A stretch of 64,000 nucleotides of DNA from Janthinobacterium sp. FW305-129 (lineage in GTDB: Bacteria; Pseudomonadota; Gammaproteobacteria; Burkholderiales; Burkholderiaceae_D), in NCBI RefSeq assembly GCF_020858115.1, contig NZ_JACYMM010000011.1:186001-250000 (forward strand). The letters are read 5' to 3'. Made by a program: the position numbers and the translations under genes. The notes under the pieces were generated by a model that was given only the letters and a program-made list of their open reading frames with translations, did no database searches and had not been told where the DNA came from. Of the stretch, positions 7,922 to 16,331 are shown piece after piece. Position 1 is the first letter of the stretch, and each line of letters begins with the position of its first letter.

Positions 7922-8815
7922 ATGGAATTGCAGATTCGCAAATTATCGAAAACCTACGCGAATGGCGTGGTAGCGCTGGATAACGTGTCGCTGACGATAC
8001 CGCCCGGGATGTTCGGCTTGCTGGGCCCGAACGGCGCCGGCAAGTCGACCCTGATGCGCACCCTGGCCACCCTGCAGGAATGCGATTCCGGCTCCATTTT
8101 CTTCGGCGACTACGACGTGCTCGACGACAAGGACGAGATCCGCCGCATGCTGGGCTACCTGCCACAGGACTTCGGCCTGTACCCGAAAGTGACGGCCTAC
8201 GAGCTGCTCGACCACTTCGCCACCTTGAAAGGGCTGTCGCAGCGGGCGCGCCGGCGCGAAGTCGTCGATGGCCTGTTGCAGCAAACCAATTTGTTCGACG
8301 TGCGCCACCAGCGCCTGGGCAGCTTTTCCGGCGGCATGCGCCAGCGCTTCGGCATCGCGCAAGCCCTGCTGGGCGACCCGAAACTGATCATCGTCGACGA
8401 GCCGACGGCCGGCCTCGACCCGCAGGAGCGGGTCCGCTTCCATAATCTGCTGTCCGACATCGGCGAAGACAAGACGGTGATCCTGTCGACCCATATCGTC
8501 TCCGACGTGGCCGACCTGTGCGCCAACATGGCCATCATCAACAAGGGACATTTGCTGCTGTGCGGCAAGACCCAGGAACTGATCGACGAAGTCAGCTGCA
8601 AGATCTGGGCGCGTTTTGTCGAAAAGAAAGAACTGGCCAGCTTCCAGCAGCGCCACGCCGTCATTTCCACGCGCTTGCTGTCGGGCCGCACCCTGATCCA
8701 CGTCTACAGCGACGACGACCCGGGCGACGGCTTCGAGGAAGCCATCGGCGACCTGGAAGACCTGTATTTCGCCACCATTGCCGGGCGCCACCGCGTCGCC
8801 CCGCAGTGCGACTGA
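7922..8815 (+). CDS. ABC transporter ATP-binding protein, partner of the permease/M1 peptidase fusion
   Basis: 297 residues. Walker [19 protein letters not shown]-loop [14 protein letters not shown], signature [16 protein letters not shown], Walker [20 protein letters not shown] and H-loop [12 protein letters not shown] are all intact. A C-terminal extension of about 80 residues follows the nucleotide-binding domain (from [15 protein letters not shown]). It is 10 nt upstream of the giant permease gene, so the two form one exporter. This second ABC system is unrelated in detail to the preceding NatAB pair. Confidence 0.9.
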   Translation: MELQIRKLSKTYANGVVALDNVSLTIPPGMFGLLGPNGAGKSTLMRTLATLQECDSGSIFFGDYDVLDDKDEIRRMLGYLPQDFGLYPKVTAYELLDHFATLKGLSQRARRREVVDGLLQQTNLFDVRHQRLGSFSGGMRQRFGIAQALLGDPKLIIVDEPTAGLDPQERVRFHNLLSDIGEDKTVILSTHIVSDVADLCANMAIINKGHLLLCGKTQELIDEVSCKIWARFVEKKELASFQQRHAVISTRLLSGRTLIHVYSDDDPGDGFEEAIGDLEDLYFATIAGRHRVAPQCD

Positions 8816-8825
8816 GGGGGCCGCC

Positions 8826-11800
8826 ATGTTTGCCATCGCCCGCTTTGAAGCGCGACAGCGGCTCAAGCTGCTGTCCACCTGGGTGTATTTCGCCATGTTT
8901 TTGGCGCTGGCCATGCTGTGGATGGCGGCCGCCGGCGGCGTCTTCAAGGAAGCGAGCATCAGTTTCGGCGGCAAGTTCCTGATCAACGCGCCCCGCTCGC
9001 TGGCGTTCACATGTAGCCTGCTGGGCTGCTTCGGCGCCGTGGTGGTGGCCGCCATGATGGGCCGCTCGGTGCAGCAGGATTTCGAGTACGGCATGCAGCA
9101 TTTCTTCTTCAGCGCGCCGATCAAGAAATACCAGTACGTGTTCGGCCGCTTCCTCGGCGCCTGGCTGGTGCTGGCCGTGGTGTTTTCCAGCATCGTCATC
9201 GGCGCCTGGCTGGGCGCCTGGCTGCCCGGCATCGATCCCGAACGGCTGGGGCCGCAACGGGCGCTGGCCTACCTGATGCCCTACGTCTTTACCCTGCTGC
9301 CGAACCTGTTCATCTTCGGCGCCATCTTCTTCGTCATCGCGGCCCTGACGCGGCGCATGCTGCCCGTGTACATCAGCTCGGTAGTCATGCTGATCGGCTA
9401 CCTGGTGGCGCCGTCGCTGGCGCGCGACCTCGACTACAAGACCCTGGCCGCCCTGATCGACCCGTTCGGCACCACGGCGCTGATACGCCTGACGGAATAC
9501 TGGCCGAACGCGGAGCGCAACACGCGCCTGGTGACGCTGGAAGGCGTGTACCTGCTGAACCGCGCCATCTGGTCCGGCTTCGCCCTCGTGGCCTTGCTGC
9601 TCGGCTACTGGCGCTTCCAGTTCCATGCGACGACGGACGCGGGCGCCACCCGGCGCCGCAGCGACGGCGACGTCCCGCTGCGCCTGTCGAACGCTTCGCT
9701 GTCCACGCAGGAAACCCCGGACTTCGCGCAGCGCAACCTGGCTACCCTGCTCCTCAAGATGAGCTGGCTGAACCTGCGCGAAACCATCAAGAACATTTAT
9801 TTTGTCGTCATCGTGCTGGCCGGCGTGCTGACCATGTATGCGGGCGCGCTGGACATGGGCTCCATCTACGGCACGAATACCTATCCCGTGACGGAAAAGG
9901 TGCTGGACATGGTCAGCGCCTCGTTCGCCCTGTTCATGCTGATCATTACCACCTTCTATGCGGGCGAACTGGTGTGGCGCGAACGCGAGGCGGGCACGTA
10001 TCTGATGCTCGACGCCCTGCCCGTGCCGAACTGGCTGCCCCTGCTGTCGAAACTGTTCGCCCTGATCGGCCTGCAAGCCTTGCTGAGCCTGATCATCATG
10101 CTGTGCGGCATGTCGATCCAGGTCTTCAAGGGCTATTACCGCCTCGATCCGGGCCTGTACGTGGAATCGCTGTTCCTGTCGCACCTGCCCTATTACGCGC
10201 TGATCGCCGTGCTGGCCATTTTCTTGCAGGTATTGATCAATCACAAGTACCTGGCGTATTTCGCCATGATTCTGTACCACATCGCCAGCGTCAGCTTTGC
10301 TTCGCTGGGCCTGGGCGACCCGCTGCTGCTGTACGGCAGCACGCCTGACTTCGTGTATTCGGCCATGAACGGCGCCGGCCACTATGTGTTGCGCGAGCGC
10401 TGGTACTTGCTGTACTGGAGCGGCGCGGCCGTCATGCTGACGGTGCTGTCACTGCTGTTCTGGCCCCGCGGTGCGCAGGACAGCTGGCGCATCCGTCTGC
10501 GCCTGGCGCGCCACGGCCTGACGCAGGGCGTGCTGGCCAGCTTTGCCATCGGCGCTGTGGTCTTCGTCAGTAGCGGTGCCGTGCTGTTCTACGTCTTCCA
10601 CGTGGCCAACGATTACAAGTCCGACTATGCGCGCGACGCGGACCGCGCCAGTATCGAGCGCCAGTACCGCAAGTTTGCCGCCACGCCGCAGCCGCGCATC
10701 ACCGACGTGAAACTCGACGTGGCCATCTACCCGGCGCAGCGCACGCTCATCGTTACGGGCCGCTACATGCTGCAAAACAAGACCAGCCTGCCGATCAGCC
10801 ACATTTTTGTGCAGCAAGACCCGACGGCTACCATGCGCCTGCGTTTCGATGCGCGCGTGCATCCCGGCCTCGATGACGGCAAGCTGGGCTTCTATAGCTA
10901 CCGCCTGGCCGCGCCGCTGGCGCCGGGCGCCACCCTGGGCCTCGATTTCGACATCCGCTATGCGCCGCGCGGCATCTTCGGCCTGGGCCAGGACACGCCC
11001 GTGGTGGCCAACGGCACCTTCTTCACGAATGCCGTGCTGCCGCACATCGGCTACCAGCCGCAGCTGGAACTGACGGATCCGCGCGACCGCAAGAAACACG
11101 GCTTGCCCGCACGCGAACGGGCCTTGCCGCGCGACGATGCGAAGGGACTGGCCGACAACTACGTCAGCAACGACGCCGACCGCATCCGTTTTGATGCCAC
11201 CGTCAGCACCGTGGACGGCCAGACGGCCATCGCGCCGGGCATGCTGGACAACGACTGGATCGCCAAGGGCCGCCATTACTTCCATTACACGATGGACCAG
11301 CCGATCCTGAACTTCTACTCGTTCCAGTCTGCCCACTACGCCGTCAGGCACGAGCGCTGGCAAGACGTGGCCATCGACGTGTATTACCACCCGGGCCATG
11401 AATACAACCTCGATCGTTTCGTGCGCGGCAGCAAGGAAGCGCTCGAGTACTACACGAAGAACTTCGGCCCCTACCAGCACAAGGTCTTGCGCATCGTCGA
11501 GTTCCCCCGCTATGCCACGTTTGCGCAATCGTTCCCGAACACGATTCCGTACTCGGAAGGCCTGGGCTTCATCGCCAGGGTGGACGACAAGAATCCGAAA
11601 GACCTCGATTATCCGTTCTACGTCACGGCGCATGAAGTGGCGCACCAGTGGTGGGCGCATCAATTGGTGGGCGGCAATACGCGGGGCGCCACCGTGCTCA
11701 GCGAAACCCTGGCCGAATACTCTGCCCTGATGGTGATGAAGAAAACCGCGGGGCCGGCCAAGATGCGCCGCTTCCTGCGCTATGACCTGAATCAATACCT

Positions 11801-12404
11801 GATGGGACGCAGCGAAGAGCGCAAGAAGGAACTGCCGCTGGCCGAGAATGAAAACCAGACTTACATCCATTACAACAAGGGCAGCCTGGCCATGTACTTG
11901 CTGCAGGACATGATCGGCGAAGACAAGGTCAACGGCGTGTTGCGCGAGCTGCTCAAGACCTATGGCCAGAAAGGCCCGCCGTATGCGAGCGTGACGGCGC
12001 TGATAACCGGCTTGCGCCAGGTCACGCCGCCCGAGCAGGCTTACCTGATCGACGACCTGTTCGAGAAAATCGTGCTGTTCGATAACCGCGCCCTGTCGGC
12101 CACGGCCGTCAAACGCAGCGACGGCAAGTACGCAGTCACCATCAAGGTGCAGGCAAGCAAATTGACGGCTGGCGAACAGGGCGAGGAACACGACGCTCCG
12201 CTGCACGACTGGATCGAGATCGGCGTCGACGACGCGAATGGCCATCCGCTGCTGCGCGAACGCCAGCGCATGACGGCACGCGAAGCGAGCTACACCGTCA
12301 TCGTCGGCAGCCGGCCCGGCAAGGCGGGCATCGATCCCGACAACAAGTTGATCGACCGCAAGCCGGACGACAATATGGTCACCGTCGAACTCGACGAACC
12401 ATGA
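8826..12404 (+). CDS. ABC-2 permease fused to an M1 family (aminopeptidase N-like) metallopeptidase
   Basis: 1192 residues. The first roughly 600 hold about 12 membrane segments in two ABC-2-like halves (for example [19 protein letters not shown] near residue 14 and [20 protein letters not shown] near 325). The rest is an M1 gluzincin domain: substrate-recognition-like [10 protein letters not shown] near 915, zinc motif HEVAH at 936-940 followed by [10 protein letters not shown], and the third ligand in [13 protein letters not shown] about 20 residues later. The peptidase should lie outside the membrane. ATG 8826 follows GAGGGGGCCGCC. The family is known from annotation, but its substrate is not established. 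A processing exporter or signalling peptidase is possible. Confidence 0.9.
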   Translation: MFAIARFEARQRLKLLSTWVYFAMFLALAMLWMAAAGGVFKEASISFGGKFLINAPRSLAFTCSLLGCFGAVVVAAMMGRSVQQDFEYGMQHFFFSAPIKKYQYVFGRFLGAWLVLAVVFSSIVIGAWLGAWLPGIDPERLGPQRALAYLMPYVFTLLPNLFIFGAIFFVIAALTRRMLPVYISSVVMLIGYLVAPSLARDLDYKTLAALIDPFGTTALIRLTEYWPNAERNTRLVTLEGVYLLNRAIWSGFALVALLLGYWRFQFHATTDAGATRRRSDGDVPLRLSNASLSTQETPDFAQRNLATLLLKMSWLNLRETIKNIYFVVIVLAGVLTMYAGALDMGSIYGTNTYPVTEKVLDMVSASFALFMLIITTFYAGELVWREREAGTYLMLDALPVPNWLPLLSKLFALIGLQALLSLIIMLCGMSIQVFKGYYRLDPGLYVESLFLSHLPYYALIAVLAIFLQVLINHKYLAYFAMILYHIASVSFASLGLGDPLLLYGSTPDFVYSAMNGAGHYVLRERWYLLYWSGAAVMLTVLSLLFWPRGAQDSWRIRLRLARHGLTQGVLASFAIGAVVFVSSGAVLFYVFHVANDYKSDYARDADRASIERQYRKFAATPQPRITDVKLDVAIYPAQRTLIVTGRYMLQNKTSLPISHIFVQQDPTATMRLRFDARVHPGLDDGKLGFYSYRLAAPLAPGATLGLDFDIRYAPRGIFGLGQDTPVVANGTFFTNAVLPHIGYQPQLELTDPRDRKKHGLPARERALPRDDAKGLADNYVSNDADRIRFDATVSTVDGQTAIAPGMLDNDWIAKGRHYFHYTMDQPILNFYSFQSAHYAVRHERWQDVAIDVYYHPGHEYNLDRFVRGSKEALEYYTKNFGPYQHKVLRIVEFPRYATFAQSFPNTIPYSEGLGFIARVDDKNPKDLDYPFYVTAHEVAHQWWAHQLVGGNTRGATVLSETLAEYSALMVMKKTAGPAKMRRFLRYDLNQYLMGRSEERKKELPLAENENQTYIHYNKGSLAMYLLQDMIGEDKVNGVLRELLKTYGQKGPPYASVTALITGLRQVTPPEQAYLIDDLFEKIVLFDNRALSATAVKRSDGKYAVTIKVQASKLTAGEQGEEHDAPLHDWIEIGVDDANGHPLLRERQRMTAREASYTVIVGSRPGKAGIDPDNKLIDRKPDDNMVTVELDEP

Positions 12405-12406
12405 CG

Positions 12407-12440
12407 AAAAATGGCCACCCTGAACAGGTGGCCATTTTTT
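12407..12440. terminator. Bidirectional terminator after the permease/peptidase gene
   Basis: ATGGCCACC (12411-12419) pairs with GGTGGCCAT (12427-12435). AAAA precedes the stem and TTTTTT follows it, suiting both the plus-strand operon and the convergent DUF4279-like gene. Confidence 0.88.
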
Positions 12441-12454
12441 GTGTCACACGGGAA

Positions 12455-12841
12455 TCAGGCTGCGGCGCAGCGCGTCACCAGGCTCAGGCTGATGCCCATT
12501 TCCGTCAGATGCTGCATATCGGCCAGGGTGAGGTCGAGCGGCGCGTCGACCGTGTCGTCGCCGCTCAGTTCCAGTTGCAGCTCGGCAACGATGCGCGGCA
12601 TGGTGAAGCTGACGCCGCGCGAGCGGCATTCAGCCAGGTAGCTGCGTATGCGCGAGGGCAACACTTGCGACTTGGGCGCTTGCGCGATGAGTACTTCGAA
12701 GCCGGAATCGAGATGCACGCGGCCCGCCACGCCCTTCGCCTCGCCCTTGCGCCATTGCCGTTCCGGATCCGTGGGCAAGACTTCGAGAATGGATTTAAGC
12801 GTGGGGTCGTCCCCATGCACCGACAGCTTCGCCATATTCAT
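12455..12841 (-). CDS. DUF4279-like protein
   Basis: 128 residues, no signal peptide. The order of motifs resembles DUF4279: an N-terminal strand KLSVHGDDPTLKSILEVLPT, then a basic KGEAKG turn, a predicted helix SRIRSYLAECRSRG, and a C-terminal LDLTLADMQHLTEMGISL. This assignment is from memory of the domain pattern and is not certain. The function of that domain is unknown. The gene stands alone, convergent with the ABC operon. ATG 12835 is an alternative start. Confidence 0.65.
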   Translation of the reverse strand: MNMAKLSVHGDDPTLKSILEVLPTDPERQWRKGEAKGVAGRVHLDSGFEVLIAQAPKSQVLPSRIRSYLAECRSRGVSFTMPRIVAELQLELSGDDTVDAPLDLTLADMQHLTEMGISLSLVTRCAAA

Positions 12842-12983
12842 ATTGCAAGACTTTCTAGTCAGGACGCCGCCAGGGAGGCGGCGCGATCATCAGACCGACA
12901 AGTCTACGCATGGAAGGCAAATATGTCCATACGGCAATATTTGGCATCCAGCTCTAATAAACGCTCATTTGTGCTGCATCAAA

Positions 12984-13009
12984 CAGGCGGAACAAGCTTG
13001 TTCCGCCTG
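12984..13009 (-). terminator. Perfect 26-nt palindrome behind the catalase gene
   Basis: CAGGCGGAACAAG and CTTGTTCCGCCTG form a complete palindrome 11 nt after the katA stop. The minus-strand tail is only GTTTG, so terminator strength is uncertain. A second stem (CGCCGCC/GGCGGCG, 12865-12883) lies further along the same direction. Confidence 0.5.
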
Positions 13010-13019
13010 CCACACACCA

Positions 13020-14483
13020 TTACAGTGCCGCGCCGCGCGCCTGCAAGGCGGCCCGCACGCCGGCGCCGTAGGCGGGGTCGGCCCGGTCGAAGTGACCGAG
13101 CTGACGCTGCAAGGTTTCCGCACGTACCTGGCTCAACGGTCCTGCCAGGTTGTCGAACAGGTTTTGCTTCGCCTGGGCGGACATCAGGCGGAACAGATTG
13201 CCGGCCTGCGTGTAATCGTCTTCCACGCCGCGCCCATCGTAGCGCGCCGCGCCGCCGTCCAGCGCCAGCGCCGGCTCGCCATGGCCCAGCCCTTGCGGCG
13301 CGCTGCCTGCCGCCGCCACATTCGCGTAGTTCTGCGCCGAACTGCCATTGTGGATGGCCATGCCGCCGTCGCGCTGCTGGTTGTGGAAGGGGCAGCGGGC
13401 CGCATTCACGGGCAGATGCTGGTGGTTCGTGCCGACGCGGTACAGCTGGGCGTCGTGGTAGGCGAACAGCCGGCCTTGCAGCATCTTGTCCGGCGAGTAC
13501 CCCATGCCGGGCACGGCATTGGCCGGCGAAAAGGCGGCTTGCTCGACTTCCGCGTGGTAATTGTCCGGGTTGCGGTTCAGCTCAAAAATACCGACCGGCA
13601 ACAGCGGGAAGTCCCCATGCGGCCACACTTTCGTCAGGTCGAACGGATTCCAGCCCGTGCGCTGTTCCCATGCGTCGAGTTGCTCCTGCGTCGCCACCTG
13701 CAGCTTGACTTCCCACTGGGGGAAGTCGCCGCGCGCGATGGCGCCGAACAGGTCGCGCTGGGCGTAGTCGGGATCGGCCCCGGCCAGGCGGCCCGCTTCC
13801 GCCGCAGGTAAATTTTTGATGCCCTGGCGCGTCTTGAAGTGCCATTTCACGTACACGCGCTGGCCGTCGGCATTGATCAGGCTATACGTGTGGCTGCCGA
13901 AGCCATCCATGTGGCGGTAGCCGTCCGGCGTACCGCGGTCCGAGAACAGCATGGTGACCTGGTGCAAGCTTTCCGGCGCATGGCTCCAAAAGTCGAACAT
14001 CATCTCGGCCGATTTCAGATTGCTTTGCGGATCGCGCTTTTGCGTATGGACAAAATCGGGGAACTTGATCGGGTCCTTGATGAAGAACATCGGCGTGTTG
14101 TTGCCAACGAGGTCCCAGTTGCCCTCTTCCGTGTAGAAGCGCACGGCGAAGCCGCGCGGGTCGCGTTCCGTGTCGGCACTGCCGCGTTCGCCGCCGACGG
14201 TGGAGAAGCGGGCGAAGGTGGCCGTCTGCTTGCCCACTTCGGCAAACAATTTGGCCTTGGTGTAGCGCGAGATGTCGTGCGTGACGGTAAAGGTGCCGTA
14301 GGCGCCCGAGCCTTTCGCGTGCACGACGCGCTCGGGGATGCGCTCGCGGTTGAAATGCTGGAGTTTTTCGATCAGGTGGAAGTCTTGCAACAGCAGGGGG
14401 CCGCGGGGGCCGGCGCTGATGGAATTCTGGTTGTCGGCGACGGGGATGCCCGAGGCGGTACTGAATGGTGGCTGTTGACTCAT
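13020..14483 (-). CDS. katA: Monofunctional haem catalase
   Basis: 487 residues, the small-subunit catalase class. It dismutates hydrogen peroxide in the cytoplasm. The catalytic histidine is H55 in RVVHAKGSGAYG, the catalytic asparagine is in DLVGNNTPMFF (near 128), and the proximal haem tyrosine is in RLFAYHDAQLYRVG. YVKWHFKTRQGIKNL and ELNRNPDNYHAEVEQ are further family blocks. The ATG at 14483 has GAAGGA 9-10 nt upstream, and this sequence is one arm of a 20-bp inverted repeat. The family symbol katA is used; katE/katB naming varies among species. Confidence 0.95.
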   Translation of the reverse strand: MSQQPPFSTASGIPVADNQNSISAGPRGPLLLQDFHLIEKLQHFNRERIPERVVHAKGSGAYGTFTVTHDISRYTKAKLFAEVGKQTATFARFSTVGGERGSADTERDPRGFAVRFYTEEGNWDLVGNNTPMFFIKDPIKFPDFVHTQKRDPQSNLKSAEMMFDFWSHAPESLHQVTMLFSDRGTPDGYRHMDGFGSHTYSLINADGQRVYVKWHFKTRQGIKNLPAAEAGRLAGADPDYAQRDLFGAIARGDFPQWEVKLQVATQEQLDAWEQRTGWNPFDLTKVWPHGDFPLLPVGIFELNRNPDNYHAEVEQAAFSPANAVPGMGYSPDKMLQGRLFAYHDAQLYRVGTNHQHLPVNAARCPFHNQQRDGGMAIHNGSSAQNYANVAAAGSAPQGLGHGEPALALDGGAARYDGRGVEDDYTQAGNLFRLMSAQAKQNLFDNLAGPLSQVRAETLQRQLGHFDRADPAYGAGVRAALQARGAAL

Positions 14484-14487
14484 GGCT

Positions 14488-14548
14488 GCTTTTCCTTCGT
14501 TGTTGACTAATGAAACCAGTGTAACGAGGTCAACAACAAAGGAAAAGC
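14488..14548 (-). promoter_or_regulatory. 20-bp inverted repeat spanning the catalase leader and its ribosome binding site
   Basis: Arms 14488-14507 and 14529-14548 are complementary at 19 of 20 positions (inner 9 bp GTTGTTGAC/GTCAACAAC perfect) around a 21-nt centre. The katA-proximal arm contains the ribosome binding sequence GAAGGAAAAG. It could be a regulator operator, or an RNA hairpin hiding the ribosome binding site if transcription starts farther upstream. The repeat and its symmetry are seen directly; its role is inference. Confidence 0.6.
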
Positions 14549-14576
14549 TAATTGATTTTATCGATCCGATAGTTAT

Positions 14577-15233
14577 TTACAATACGCAACCGTGGGCGTC
14601 GCACACGCCTCCGAGCTGTGCCTGCAACTTCGCCGGCTGGCCCAGGAAGCCGCCGATATCGATCACGGATAGCTTGCCGCTGCCATCGTCGAGCACGAAC
14701 GTGGGAAAGCCCTGGCCGCCCACCTGCGCCAGCAAGGCGCGGCTGGCGTCGATGTGGCGCTGCGTGGCGGCGCCCGCCTGCCGCGCATATTCCCCCCCGA
14801 ATGCGGCCCCGTCCATGCCCAGCTCTTGCGCCAAGGTCACCAGCACGGGCACGTCGGCGATGCGCAAGCCGTCCACGTAATGGGCGCGCTGCACGCGCTG
14901 CAGCATGTCCAGGCCCTTGCCGGCCAGCGATTCAGCCGCCAGGATGGCCGTGATCGGCGGCTCGGAATCCATCATGGCCGTGGTGTCGTTCAGCAAGCCG
15001 TTGATATAGGCGTCGCCGAAGGGCTGGCCCGACAATTGCTCGATGCGCCGGTCATGCGGCAGCACATAGCCGCGCCAGGCGGGCGTAATCTGGCGGCGAT
15101 TGCTGCCCGTCATCATCCCGCCGCCGTGGAACGCCACCGTCAGGCCGGGCACGGCGCGCGCCGCCTCGACCAGCGGCGCGGCGCCGTAGCACCAGCCGCA
15201 CAGCGGGTCGAAAATGTAGTGCAGTGTGGGCAT
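14577..15233 (-). CDS. DsbA family protein (thioredoxin fold with CGWC motif)
   Basis: 218 residues. The active-site-like motif CGWC (C12, C15) is in YIFDPLCGWCYGAAPLV, followed by a helical insertion and QGFPTFVLDDG, which holds the cis-proline. This matches the cytoplasmic COG3531 group of DsbA-like proteins; there is no signal peptide. The open frame continues upstream inside the next gene, so I start at the ATG at 15233 with AAGG 5 nt upstream. It lies 14 nt behind the metallo-beta-lactamase-fold gene and probably shares its transcript. The partner protein is unknown. Confidence 0.85.
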   Translation of the reverse strand: MPTLHYIFDPLCGWCYGAAPLVEAARAVPGLTVAFHGGGMMTGSNRRQITPAWRGYVLPHDRRIEQLSGQPFGDAYINGLLNDTTAMMDSEPPITAILAAESLAGKGLDMLQRVQRAHYVDGLRIADVPVLVTLAQELGMDGAAFGGEYARQAGAATQRHIDASRALLAQVGGQGFPTFVLDDGSGKLSVIDIGGFLGQPAKLQAQLGGVCDAHGCVL

Positions 15234-15247
15234 GCCGGCCTTGCCGC

Positions 15248-16117
15248 TTACCATTTCATTTCGCCTTTTGCCACTTTGGCGCTGGTCTCCAAAGCACCAT
15301 CGAGGCCCAGCTGCGGATAGCGCGTTTTCATCGCTTCGATCAGGGCGGCGGAATTGGCAGCCTTGGCCGTTTCCGCTGCGAACGTCACCAGGTAGTCGCG
15401 CGTAAAGCCGATGCTGTCGGGCGTCAGGGGCGAACCCACCTTGAAGTGGCCGGGCACGACGGTGACAGGTTTCAGGGCGGTGATGCCATCGAGCGTCTTG
15501 AGCCAGTCCTGGCGCGATTGCACGCTTTGCGTATCGGCCGTCCACACGTGCAAGTTGCCAAACAGCACCACGCCGCCGACGACGGCCTTGATCGATGGAA
15601 TCCACACATAGGTGCGCGCTGGCGTCGGGCCGGCGATGTCCAGCGACTGGCCTTCCAGGCTGATGCGCTTGCCCTTCAAGGCTTCGGGGATGACGATGGC
15701 GTGCGGCGCATTGTCTTTCAAAATCGGGCCCCAGTAGGCGACCTTGGCGTCAGCCTTGCGGCGGATTTCCGCGACGGTTTCCGGCGTGGCAACGATTTTC
15801 GCCTGCGGGAACGCTGCCTTGATCACGTCGAGGCCGAAGTAAAAATCGGGATCGCTGTGGCTGATATAGACCGTCGTCAGTTTCTTGCCGCTGGCGCGGA
15901 TCTTTTCTACCAGCTTTTGCGCTTCGGCGCGCGAAAACTGCGCGTCGATCAGCACGGCGTCATGCTTGCCCGCAACCAGCACGGAAGCGACGGGAAAGAT
16001 GGCCGCTTCGCCCGGATTGAATACTTCCAGGCTCAGGGGAGCGCTGGCGGCGGCCGAGGCGGCGCCGGCGGCAAACAGGGTGGAAACAAGAACGCTGCTG
16101 ATGGATTTGGAGAACAT
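15248..16117 (-). CDS. Exported metallo-beta-lactamase-fold protein with altered zinc motif
   Basis: 289 residues with a cleavable signal peptide (MFSKSISSVLVSTLFAAGAASAAASA). The fold is indicated by VLVAGKHDAVLIDAQFS, the motif YISHSDPDFYFGLDVI, and later VVPGHFKVGSP. The usual HxHxDH reads H87-S-D89-P-D91-F92, so the second and last histidines are replaced. This variant recurs in a subgroup of exported MBL-fold proteins I know, so it is not simply decay. Enzymatic activity and substrate cannot be stated. It leads a two-gene unit with the DsbA-like protein. Confidence 0.85.
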   Translation of the reverse strand: MFSKSISSVLVSTLFAAGAASAAASAPLSLEVFNPGEAAIFPVASVLVAGKHDAVLIDAQFSRAEAQKLVEKIRASGKKLTTVYISHSDPDFYFGLDVIKAAFPQAKIVATPETVAEIRRKADAKVAYWGPILKDNAPHAIVIPEALKGKRISLEGQSLDIAGPTPARTYVWIPSIKAVVGGVVLFGNLHVWTADTQSVQSRQDWLKTLDGITALKPVTVVPGHFKVGSPLTPDSIGFTRDYLVTFAAETAKAANSAALIEAMKTRYPQLGLDGALETSAKVAKGEMKW

Positions 16118-16273
16118 GATCTGCCTTCACAAGATGATTGGGATGAGGGCATCTTACGTTGCTTTATTCGGTAGAAAAACCCGTTAAAACGCAATAGTTT
16201 GTTGCTTATTTCGATTCAATCAGGCGTTGGCAAGCACGCCGCCGTGCGCACCGGCGTGGCCAAATGTGTCACA

Positions 16274-16306
16274 GCGTCATGATGGTGTCACATTGCATTG
16301 TTATCT
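16274..16306 (+). promoter_or_regulatory. Candidate Pho box and -10 of the alkaline phosphatase pair
   Basis: GTCAT at 16276 and GTCAC at 16287 are 11 nt apart in the frame of the PhoB half-site pair (CTGTCAT-N4-CTGTCAC type). TTATCT at 16301-16306 lies about 10 nt further, the usual distance to the -10. Another TGTCAC at 16267 may be an extra half-site. PhoB control would fit phosphatase genes but rests on motif reading only. Confidence 0.5.
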
Positions 16307-16331
16307 TGCCAGCTCTTTCAAACCTAGCCGG

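Noticed and set aside
5551-7941. Long antisense open frame over the NatAB-like genes
   Set aside because: It is a shadow of high-GC codon bias; its composition (runs of Q, H, R, G, D) is not protein-like and it lies wholly opposite two well-supported genes.
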